From Armatimonadota bacterium (GTDB taxonomy: Bacteria > Armatimonadota > DTGP01 > JAHWJO01), in NCBI GenBank assembly GCA_019348365.1, contig JAHWJO010000356.1:1-5308 (forward strand): DNA of 5,308 bases, read 5' to 3'. This document shows, piece by piece, positions 1 to 5,297 of the stretch. Within the stretch, counting starts at the first letter, position 1, and the number at the start of each line of letters is the position of its first letter. A program made the translations under genes and the position numbers. The notes under the pieces were generated by a model. The model was not told the DNA's origin. It saw nothing but the letters and a program-made list of their open reading frames with translations, and made no database searches.

Positions 1-1
1 A

Positions 2-793
2 CGCGAACTCCCTTCCTCGGCGCCTCAAGCGCCCCGGAGAAACGTTCACGTCGCGCCCCCTCCCCCGCCTCAGCCGCAGCAGAAATCTTCTAAAACCCGC
101 GTCGGGGGGATGCTGGCGCAGCTCAACGAGCGGCTGACCGGCGAACGGGCTGGAGCCGATCCCGATCAGGAGATCACGATTCACCTGACGGAAGAGCTCA
201 GCCTTCAGGAGTCGCTGGACCGCCTGGGCTATACGGTGAACGTTCCGGCAGAGTCAGGTCACCGACCGCTGCACCAGTGGAACCGCAACTACCGGGTGAG
301 CACCCGCAGCGATGCGGTTCCGGAAGGCTGGTTTCACAGCAGCGGGGGTAATACGTACCGCGTGCTGGGGCAGCAGGGGATGCTGGCCCGTCACACCGCG
401 TTTGGCCTGGCGCGGAGCGACGGGAATCGGCATGACCTGTTGGCCCCCGCCGGGAGCGGGCAGGGCATGTGGCTGAGCACGAGCATCGGAAAGACCGCTT
501 CGGAGACATTCAGCGGCCGTGTCCGACTGTATACTGACGTGAAGGACCCCTATGATTCATTCGGGTCCGGCGTCTACTTCACCACGGAATCCGACAACCC
601 GGAGAGATCAACGCGGGTTCTGGTCCTTCCCGCGCTGACCGGGGGTGAATGGGTGGACGAGGGAAACAACACCGGCCACTGGCAGGGCGGCGAGTCCGAC
701 GGCGCGTATCTCTTCTGCTGGGAGGATTGGACGGACCATGATTTCCAGGACGTGATCGTCCGCGCCCGAGGGATCGTCCCCGCAGGCCGGTGA
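2..793 (+). CDS. DUF4114-like domain protein, C-terminal part (5' end outside window)
   Basis: The frame is open from the first complete codon to the TGA at 791-793. The first ATG (110) has no convincing ribosome site, so the true start probably lies upstream. Numbering from the first codon, residues 1-36 include a low-complexity linker (PPPPPQPQQ near 20-28), followed by an unassigned region (about 37-150). The C-terminal part contains GVYFTTESDN and then YLFCWEDWTDHDFQDVIV. This matches the DUF4114 signature, in which an aromatic-E-D segment is followed by S/T-D-x-D-F-x-D-V; the acidic cluster is thought to bind calcium in related extracellular proteins. The protein is therefore probably secreted or surface-exposed, but any signal peptide would be outside the window. 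A strong terminator follows 36 bases after the stop, so this is the last gene of its transcript. The molecular function is unknown. The coding call is firm; the domain call is moderately firm. Confidence 0.75.
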   Translation, partial: RELPSSAPQAPRRNVHVAPPPPPQPQQKSSKTRVGGMLAQLNERLTGERAGADPDQEITIHLTEELSLQESLDRLGYTVNVPAESGHRPLHQWNRNYRVSTRSDAVPEGWFHSSGGNTYRVLGQQGMLARHTAFGLARSDGNRHDLLAPAGSGQGMWLSTSIGKTASETFSGRVRLYTDVKDPYDSFGSGVYFTTESDNPERSTRVLVLPALTGGEWVDEGNNTGHWQGGESDGAYLFCWEDWTDHDFQDVIVRARGIVPAGR

Positions 794-829
794 CGACAAT
801 TTCGGGATGAACCGTCCTAACTCTATTTG

Positions 830-869
830 CGCCTCTCGGTTAACGTCTTCCGAGAGGCGTTTCTTTTTT
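830..869 (+). terminator. Rho-independent terminator after the DUF4114-like gene
   Basis: A perfect 10-bp stem, CGCCTCTCGG (830-839) pairing with CCGAGAGGCG (850-859), encloses a 10-base loop and is followed by TTTCTTTTTT (860-869). This is a textbook intrinsic terminator placed 36 bases after the upstream stop codon. It separates that gene from the redoxin operon. Confidence 0.92.
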
Positions 870-880
870 AACCCATGCGT

Positions 881-909
881 TTGAGTCTCCCCCGGTGACA
901 GACTACAAT
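881..909 (+). promoter_or_regulatory. Candidate sigma70-type promoter for the redoxin/TlpA operon
   Basis: TTGAGT (881-886; 4 of 6 to TTGACA) and TACAAT (904-909; 5 of 6 to TATAAT) are separated by exactly 17 bases. The site lies 11 bases past the upstream terminator and is the best promoter-like match seen in the gap before the redoxin gene. A start near 915-917 would give a leader of about 240 bases. A separate TTGACA at 946-951 has no matching -10 element at the right distance. Confidence 0.55.
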
Positions 910-955
910 TCGATTGGAGCCTTCCAGTCCACTCATATACCTACGTTGACAGGAT

Positions 956-1075
956 GCCTCGATGTTCTTCCCTGGTGACGCAAGCATCACCCGGTCGAGG
1001 CAGCCCTCCGGCAGCAACGACGGCGGATCCGCTCTTCCATGCAACCGATGGAGAGGGAAGCGCGTCTTAGCGGAT
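956..1075 (+). promoter_or_regulatory. Possible structured 5' leader of the redoxin operon
   Basis: Two nested stem structures lie between the candidate promoter and the redoxin start. GCCTCGA (956-962) pairs with TCGAGGC (995-1001) and encloses GGTGA/TCACC (974-978/987-991). ATCCGCT (1027-1033) pairs with AGCGGAT (1069-1075), with CTTCC/GGAAG (1034-1038/1056-1060) directly inside it. I could not match this to a known riboswitch class. Single 7-bp pairings are expected about once by chance in this length, so only the nesting is suggestive. Nothing coding is convincing in 870-1154. A tandem 9-base repeat, CCATGGAAT twice, lies at 1110-1127. Confidence 0.25.
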
Positions 1076-1154
1076 GAGGGACATCCGTTTTCTCATCTTC
1101 ATACGTCGTCCATGGAATCCATGGAATTGGACCTCTTGTACGGGAGAAACAGCT

Positions 1155-1796
1155 ATGGTTCGTAAATCGATCGTATCCTCGCTGGCGGTCGGCGCGGTGG
1201 TCCTGAGCGCAACCGCCTTGACCGGAATCGCTGCGCCCCCTCAGCCGGCGGCTCCGGGCACGATGGTCGCCGCCATCGGCAAGCCCGCGCCGAATTTCAC
1301 CCTCACCAGCCCGCAGGGCCAGACTCTTTCCGTGGATACGCAGCGGAAAGGCGAACGGGCCAAAGCCACGGTCGTGATGTTCGTCGCGACGCAGTGCCCC
1401 GTCTCCAACGCTTACAATGAGCGTATGGTGAAGCTCGCCCAGGAGTATTCCCCCAAAGACGTGCGCTTCATCGGGATCAATTCCAACAAACAGGAGTCCA
1501 TCGAAGAGGTCGCCAAGCACGCAAAGGAGCATAATTTCCCGTTCCCGGTCCTCATCGATGTGGGCAACGTCATCGCCGACCGGTACAACGCGCAGGTCAC
1601 TCCGCAGGTCTACGTGATCGATCAGCAGGGCATCCTCCGCTACATGGGCCGCATCGACAACAGCCAGGACGTGATCGGCATCAAGTCCCAGGATCTCCGC
1701 GCGGCGCTGGATGCCGTCCTGGCGGGCCGCACTCCCCCCGCCACGGAGACTCGCGCGTTCGGGTGCTCTATCAAGCGGATGGAAAAGGGGTCCTGA
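1155..1796 (+). CDS. Exported peroxiredoxin-like (redoxin/AhpC-TSA family) protein
   Basis: This is a 213-aa thioredoxin-fold protein. The ATG at 1155 was chosen because GGGAG (1142-1146) lies 8 bases upstream and a signal peptide starts there: MVRKS, a hydrophobic stretch to about residue 25, then an Ala/Pro-rich segment. The redoxin domain runs from about residue 38 (IGKPAPNFTL) to 190. It shows a single active-site cysteine in CPVSNAY (Cys81), the FIGINSNK strand (105-112), and TPQVYVID with the expected cis-proline (Pro150). Another cysteine lies near the C-terminus in FGCSIKR (Cys204) and could act as a resolving or structural partner. The peroxiredoxin-like group with CPxS instead of CxxC is common in environmental bacteria, but its substrate is mostly unproven; peroxide or thiol chemistry outside the cytoplasm is inferred. 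It is the first gene of a two-gene operon with the TlpA-like gene, separated by 2 bases. Confidence 0.9.
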   Translation: MVRKSIVSSLAVGAVVLSATALTGIAAPPQPAAPGTMVAAIGKPAPNFTLTSPQGQTLSVDTQRKGERAKATVVMFVATQCPVSNAYNERMVKLAQEYSPKDVRFIGINSNKQESIEEVAKHAKEHNFPFPVLIDVGNVIADRYNAQVTPQVYVIDQQGILRYMGRIDNSQDVIGIKSQDLRAALDAVLAGRTPPATETRAFGCSIKRMEKGS

Positions 1797-1801
1797 TCTT
1801 G
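1781..1801 (+). promoter_or_regulatory. Ribosome site deciding the TTG start of the TlpA-like gene
   Basis: The purine run GGAAAAGGGG (1781-1790) lies inside the last codons of the redoxin gene and ends 8 bases before the TTG at 1799. The redoxin stop (1794-1796) sits between them, an arrangement typical of translational coupling. The alternative GTG at 1763 has no comparable purine-rich element. Confidence 0.55.
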
Positions 1802-2620
1802 TCGCTTTACAACCGTCATGCCGGGTTCATCACGGGATGGGCGAAAACGATAGCCGGGGGAGCGGGTCTGGCGTTGCTGCTCGGCTCTACCCCCGCTTTC
1901 GCCGCCGATAGCTCACCCGCCGTCTCTCTCCAGCCCATCACAGCGAAGGGCATCCAACAGGAGATCAAGCAGAGCAAGGGCAAACTCGTCCTGGTCAGCC
2001 TCTGGTCCCGCTCGTGCCCGCCGTGCATCGCCGGTTATCCGGAACTGGTGCAGATGGGGAAGAAGTACGGCCCGAAGGGGCTTCGGATCCTCTCCATCAA
2101 CGTCATCGATGACGAGCGGACCCGGCGGGACTGGTCGATCCCATTTCTCCAGAAGCAGAACCTCCCCGCCGAGTCGTTCGACGTGTATTACGAGAACGAG
2201 CCGGACGACGAGTCGTTCATCAAAGCCCTTGACGCGAAATGGTACGGCGGACTCCCGGCCGAATTCCTCTTCAACACGCAGGGGAAGCGCCTCGCGTCCA
2301 TGACCGAAGAAGTGGACATGGCGAAGCTGGAGAAGTTGATCGTCCAACGCCTGGAGGGAACGTCGGGGGCGAAGACGGATGCCGCCGTCGCGGAGCTCCG
2401 CGAGTACATCGAGCGGAAGGGGGGCGTGCTCACATGGGACCCCTCCACCCGCACCATCCGGGCGACGGTCGGCGACCGGAGTCTCGTGCTCAAGCCGGGA
2501 AGCCGCAGCGCGCAGGTCGGCTCCAGAACCGTGAGGTTGGACCGCCCGGTGTCTATCGAGGAGGGGCGCACGATGGTTCCCCGAAGCCTCCTGGACTCGG
2601 CTTTCAAAGAGACGGGATGA
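1799..2620 (+). CDS. Exported TlpA-like thioredoxin with C-terminal copper-amine-oxidase-N-type domain
   Basis: The TTG at 1799 is preferred as start. It has AAGGGG (1785-1790) 8 bases upstream, follows the redoxin stop by 2 bases, and begins a signal peptide with a Gly/Leu-rich core and a likely AFA|AD cleavage site (after residue 35), giving 273 aa. An upstream GTG at 1763, in frame and overlapping the redoxin gene, would add 12 residues and is the alternative. Residues about 45-185 form a TlpA/ResA-like domain with LVSLWSRSCPPC (redox pair Cys73/Cys76), the strand LRILSINV and the cis-proline in GGLPAEF (Pro153). Residues about 196-270 resemble the copper amine oxidase N-terminal domain family: VLTWDPSTRTIRATVG, then a short RTMVPRSLLDSAF close. 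Such domains are often cell-wall or protein-binding modules and do not by themselves imply oxidase activity. A role in extracytoplasmic disulfide reduction, possibly partnered with the redoxin, is inferred. Confidence 0.9.
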   Translation: MSLYNRHAGFITGWAKTIAGGAGLALLLGSTPAFAADSSPAVSLQPITAKGIQQEIKQSKGKLVLVSLWSRSCPPCIAGYPELVQMGKKYGPKGLRILSINVIDDERTRRDWSIPFLQKQNLPAESFDVYYENEPDDESFIKALDAKWYGGLPAEFLFNTQGKRLASMTEEVDMAKLEKLIVQRLEGTSGAKTDAAVAELREYIERKGGVLTWDPSTRTIRATVGDRSLVLKPGSRSAQVGSRTVRLDRPVSIEEGRTMVPRSLLDSAFKETG

Positions 2621-2666
2621 GCCTTTCTGAACCGGCTGCCTCAACCCACCTTCACACACAGCTCCG

Positions 2667-2694
2667 GCCCCTCGCGATTTCGCGGGGGGCTTTT
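2667..2694 (+). terminator. Rho-independent terminator of the redoxin/TlpA operon
   Basis: GCCCCTCGCG (2667-2676) pairs with CGCGGGGGGC (2681-2690) around the loop ATTT, giving 10 pairs with one G-T wobble. TTTT (2691-2694) and a further GCTT follow. It begins 46 bases after the TlpA-like stop codon and closes the two-gene operon. Confidence 0.85.
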
Positions 2695-2775
2695 GCTTGC
2701 CCCGAAGAAGAGGAATCGCAGGATTCGGGCGGAAGCAGTTCTATATGCGTGGGCGTGAGTTGAGGGTGAAGACCG

Positions 2776-2823
2776 GCGGTTGAAACCGCGGCAACAACGG
2801 CACGAAGTCGCCCTCCGGCGACT
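2776..2823. repeat. Pair of small hairpins, possible dispersed repeat unit
   Basis: Two perfect short stems lie close together: GCGGT/ACCGC (2776-2780/2785-2789, loop TGAA) and AGTCGCC/GGCGACT (2806-2812/2817-2823, loop CTCC). Clusters of short GC-rich hairpins like this often belong to dispersed repeats, but only one copy is present here, so that reading is inference. Confidence 0.35.
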
Positions 2824-2882
2824 CCACCCCAGCCCGACCGCTTTTGTAGAACTCAACAAAACATACGCGCATGTCATCTCCT

Positions 2883-2925
2883 CTTGTCCACCCGGTTGGT
2901 ACCGTCTTGTCCTCCCGGTAGGTAC
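2883..2925. repeat. Two-copy tandem repeat, 23-bp period
   Basis: The 20-base segment at 2883-2902 (CTTGTCC-A-CCCGGT-T-GGTAC) recurs at 2906-2925 with only two differences (A to T and T to A), so 18 of 20 bases match. The CCCGGT and GGTAC cores are identical. It directly abuts the inverted repeat beginning at 2930 and may belong to the same composite element. Two copies without a regular spacer series do not make a CRISPR array. Confidence 0.65.
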
Positions 2926-2929
2926 GCAC

Positions 2930-3060
2930 ATGTCATCCCGAGCGTACGCGAGGGATCTGACCGTACGGGAGAGAGTCTTTCGGCCCAACAGAGAGTCTTT
3001 CGTACAGGAGAGGGGCGTTCGTCCTCGGGATCAGATTCCTCACTCCGTTCGGAATGACAT
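2930..3060. repeat. Imperfect inverted repeat of the dispersed 'CHSERSEES' type
   Basis: The left arm (2930-2960, from ATGTCATCCCGAGCG to GAGGGATCTGA) is complementary to the right arm (3031-3060, from TCAGATTCCTCAC to GGAATGACAT), with roughly 24 of 30 positions matching and a one-base length difference. Arms of the form TGTCATxCCGA...GAGGxATCTG are a familiar dispersed palindromic repeat in many bacterial genomes. They are known for producing false proteins with the strings CHSERSEES and TLGMT, and both appear here when the minus strand is translated. The 70-base core contains further direct repeats (2962-3021). No transposase is nearby, so a MITE-like or REP-like non-autonomous element is most likely. 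Confidence 0.8.
2962..3021. repeat. Direct repeats in the core of the inverted repeat
   Basis: GAGAGTCTTTCG occurs exactly at 2971-2982 and again at 2991-3002, a 20-base period. A longer related unit beginning CGTAC at 2962-2982 recurs at 3001-3021 with 17 of 21 bases matching. The space between the palindrome arms is therefore built from degenerate copies of one short unit of about 20 bases. Confidence 0.65.
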
Positions 3061-3135
3061 AAGAGAATCGGAAGGACATGGAAGGGAGTCCCTCCGTAAG
3101 TCGCACCCAATCTAAACCTTCAGAATTCCGGAAGG

Positions 3136-3157
3136 GGAGTCCGCGCAGACGGACTTC
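3136..3157. repeat. Short hairpin upstream of the Rieske gene
   Basis: GGAGTCCG (3136-3143) pairs with CGGACTTC (3150-3157), including one G-T wobble, around the loop CGCAGA. No T-tract follows on the + strand, so it is not a standard terminator in that direction. Its role is unknown. Confidence 0.35.
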
Positions 3158-3254
3158 GCGTGCCGTTGTTGACGCGAATTCATTCGTCGGGCATTCTCAC
3201 CCAACGTTATGAACCGGATCATAAACTATTCCTCGTACTTCAAAATTCTTCATG

Positions 3255-3262
3255 AAAGGAGA
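3255..3262 (+). promoter_or_regulatory. Strong Shine-Dalgarno site of the Rieske gene
   Basis: AAAGGAGA lies 5 bases before the ATG at 3268. This is the best ribosome site in the window and fixes the start of the Rieske fusion gene. Confidence 0.8.
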
Positions 3263-3267
3263 CGGCG

Positions 3268-5052
3268 ATGGCGACCGTACCGAAAGTCGTGGAGGGGGGG
3301 CCGAGCGCGCTCATGCTCGACGTGGCGGACCTGAACGAGCTGAAGCAGAAAGGCTGCCTGGTCGTGCAGGGGTTCGACCGAAAAGTGGCCCTGTTTTACG
3401 ACTCCGCAAAAGACGAGGTTCACGCGGTGGACAACCGCTGTCCCCACCTCGGGTTCCCGCTCGATAAGGGGACGGTGCAGGACGGCATCCTCGTCTGCCA
3501 CTGGCACCATGCCCGCTTCGACCTCAAGAGCGGCTGCACCTTCGACCTCTTCGCCGACGACGTGCCCGCCTTCCCGACCGTCGTGAAGGGGGATCGCGTC
3601 TACCTCGCCCGCCCGGCTCACTCCGACCCGGTCGCCCAGGGAAAGCGCCGCCTCCGCGAAGGGATGGAGCAGAACATCGGCCTTATCATCTGCAAGTCGA
3701 TCCTCAGCCTGATGAAAGCCGGGGTGCCCGCCCGCGAGATTGCGAAGGAGGCCGGACTCTTCGGCGTGAAGAACCGCGACGGCTGGGGTCAGGGCCTCAC
3801 CATCCTCCAGGCCATGGCGAATGTTGCCCCCCGCCTGCCGGACGAGATCGCCTACCTCGCCCTCGCCCACGGGTGCAACCGGGTCGCCCAGGACTGCGCC
3901 GGGCAGGCGCCGCGCCGGGAGCGCTACCCCCTCGACCGGGACGACAGCGATTTCGAACAGCTCAAGGAGTGGATGAAGCACTGGACCATCGCCCGGCACC
4001 GGGATGGCGCAGAGCGGACCTTCCTCACCGGCCTGAAGAACGACCTCTCCCGCGAGAAGATCGCGGATCTCCTCTTCACCGCCGCCACCCAGCGGTACTA
4101 TGCGGATGTGGGCCACCCGTTCGACTTTACCAACAAAGCGTTCGAGATGGTGGAATCCATCGGGGAGGAACACGCCGAAGCGGTCCTCCCGACGGTGATC
4201 GGCGGGATCGTCGGCGCGCGGGGCGGGGAGGAGTCGAGCCAGTGGCGCTACCCCATCGACCTCGTGCCCACGCTGGAAGCGGCGTTCGAGCGGATTCCGG
4301 CGCTCATGGCCGAAGGCGAAGGCAAATCATGGGACCGGGTGGCCGGCCTCGCCGACGAGCTGCTCGGGGATACCCCCCAAGCCATCATCGAGGCGATCCA
4401 GCGGGCCATGCAGGAAGGCGCAAAGCCGGATCAGCTCACGAAAGCCCTGGCCTACGCCGCCGCGCTCCGAATCGCGCGGTTCGGCACCGCCAACGAGTTC
4501 GGGGATTGGGACACGGCGCTGCACACCTTCACGTACAGCAATGCGCTCCACAACGCCGTCAAGCGGACGGCCTCGCCGGAGGTGCTGCGCGGGGTTTTCC
4601 ATGGCGCGGTTTCCGTCTACCTCGACCGCTACCTGAACATCCCGCCCGCCCGGCTCCCCCACGAATTGGGCACCCTCCACGAAGAAAGCGAGGATCCCCA
4701 CGAGCTGCTGTCCACGTTCCTCGACGTGCTGAACACGCAGCAGAAGGTGAGCCGAGCGGCGCGGATCACGGCGCGCTACCTTTCGCTGGGCCATCCGGTC
4801 GAGCCGCTGATCGCGACGCTGGCGCATGCCGTGGTGCGGGAGGACGCGGCGTTCCACACTTTCCAGATGCTCGAAGCGGGAATCCGGCAGTACGAGGAGT
4901 GGGGCGATACCCCGGAGGGCCGGAACATCCTCGTGGCGGTGGCGCGATACATTGCCGCCCATGCCCCGACAATGCGTTCCTTCTACCAGACGGCGGACAT
5001 CGCCCGACGGCTCCACCGGGGTGATGACCTGTATGAAGAGGATGCGGCGTGA
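3268..5052 (+). CDS. Rieske [2Fe-2S] domain fused to a large helical domain of unknown function
   Basis: This is a 594-aa protein with no signal peptide, so it is probably cytoplasmic. Residues about 15-115 are a Rieske domain. Cys58-Pro-His60-Leu-Gly and Cys77-His-Trp-His80 give the full C-x-H...C-x2-H cluster ligands with 16 residues between the two boxes. No extra disulfide cysteines of the bc1 type are present, so it resembles the Rieske ferredoxins and oxygenase electron-entry domains (CPH...CxWH...RFD pattern). The remaining about 470 residues look helical and do not show a recognisable SRPBCC oxygenase catalytic domain. They contain a recurring motif, His283-PFDFTN, His419-TFTYSN and His530-TFQMLE, each following an Ala/Leu-rich helix, plus HGCNRVAQDC (201-210). 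The His-rich helices could bind a metal or cofactor. A distant likeness to questin-oxidase-like helical proteins came to mind but is unproven. The gene appears monocistronic, and its stop is 18 bases from the convergent downstream gene. The Rieske call is firm; the enzyme activity is unknown. Confidence 0.92.
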   Translation: MATVPKVVEGGPSALMLDVADLNELKQKGCLVVQGFDRKVALFYDSAKDEVHAVDNRCPHLGFPLDKGTVQDGILVCHWHHARFDLKSGCTFDLFADDVPAFPTVVKGDRVYLARPAHSDPVAQGKRRLREGMEQNIGLIICKSILSLMKAGVPAREIAKEAGLFGVKNRDGWGQGLTILQAMANVAPRLPDEIAYLALAHGCNRVAQDCAGQAPRRERYPLDRDDSDFEQLKEWMKHWTIARHRDGAERTFLTGLKNDLSREKIADLLFTAATQRYYADVGHPFDFTNKAFEMVESIGEEHAEAVLPTVIGGIVGARGGEESSQWRYPIDLVPTLEAAFERIPALMAEGEGKSWDRVAGLADELLGDTPQAIIEAIQRAMQEGAKPDQLTKALAYAAALRIARFGTANEFGDWDTALHTFTYSNALHNAVKRTASPEVLRGVFHGAVSVYLDRYLNIPPARLPHELGTLHEESEDPHELLSTFLDVLNTQQKVSRAARITARYLSLGHPVEPLIATLAHAVVREDAAFHTFQMLEAGIRQYEEWGDTPEGRNILVAVARYIAAHAPTMRSFYQTADIARRLHRGDDLYEEDAA

Positions 5053-5070
5053 GGGCGCAAACCGCAGAAA

Positions 5071-5297
5071 TTATGGGAATTCCAGCCGTTCCATCCCCCA
5101 GAGAAACGCATCCAGCCCGTGCGCGAAGTGGCAGAGCATCACGTCCATCTCCCCCAATTCGATGTTTTGCGGGAGCGTGAGGGTGTTCACTCCCACCAGG
5201 GCATCCGCGCGCTGGAGCGGCCACGGGAAATGATGGGCTTCGCTGCGGTAGAGGTTCCCTGCCGGATCGGCGGCGTAGAGGCAGTACCGCTCCACCA
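5071..5297 (-). CDS. DUF2071 (YqjF-like) family protein, C-terminal fragment
   Basis: The minus-strand frame ends with TAA at 5071-5073 and stays open to the window edge, so only about 75 C-terminal residues are present. The stretch LVERYCLYAAD, then GNLYRSEAHHFPWPLQRADA, matches what I recall of the conserved C-terminal part of DUF2071 proteins: F/L-x-x-E-R-Y-x-L-Y, then L-Y-R-x-E-x-H-H-x-P-W-P-L. These proteins are usually about 230-260 aa, so the first two thirds are missing. Their function is not established. The gene is convergent with the Rieske fusion gene, with 18 bases between stops and no visible terminator hairpin. Bases 5298-5308 look like sequencing adapter and are left out of the gene; a TTG at 5296-5298 is therefore not a real start. 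Confidence 0.75.

Larger units (their letters stand above)
2695..3267. other. Non-coding, repeat-rich intergenic region
   Basis: I see no convincing gene here. Reading frames on both strands are short, lack ribosome sites and run across repeated segments. In order, the region holds hairpins (2713-2726, 2776-2789, 2806-2823), a 23-bp-period duplication (2883-2925), an imperfect inverted repeat with direct repeats in its core (2930-3060), a TTCCGGAA palindrome (3126-3133) and an 8-bp hairpin (3136-3157). The part closest to the Rieske gene (about 3160-3267) is more AT-rich and presumably contains its promoter. TTGACG at 3169-3174 is a possible -35 element, but I cannot pair it with a good -10. 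Confidence 0.7.

Noticed and set aside
946..951. Consensus TTGACA -35 box
   Set aside because: No acceptable -10 element lies 16-18 bases downstream. The TTGAGT-N17-TACAAT pair upstream fits better.
956..1030. Cyclic-di-GMP (GEMM) riboswitch suggested by a GACGCAAGC string
   Set aside because: The surrounding conserved positions and the second helix of that class are not present.
962..1165. Small + strand open frame in the leader (67 codons)
   Set aside because: It runs past the well-supported redoxin start, has no clear ribosome site and shows no recognisable protein features.
2883..3021. Possible CRISPR array
   Set aside because: Repeats are two-copy, degenerate and overlapping, with no regular unique spacers and no cas genes.
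2641..3115. Several short open frames on both strands across the intergenic repeats
   Set aside because: They translate repeat sequence (including the CHSERSEES and TLGMT strings), overlap one another and lack start signals.
3250..4173. Long antisense open frame (307 codons) over the Rieske gene
   Set aside because: The + strand carries a clear Rieske motif and a strong ribosome site. The antisense frame is a by-product of high GC.
3873..5024. 383-codon frame in another + frame inside the Rieske gene
   Set aside because: It is Arg/Gly/Pro-rich, as expected for a shifted frame of GC-rich coding DNA, and has no domain signature.
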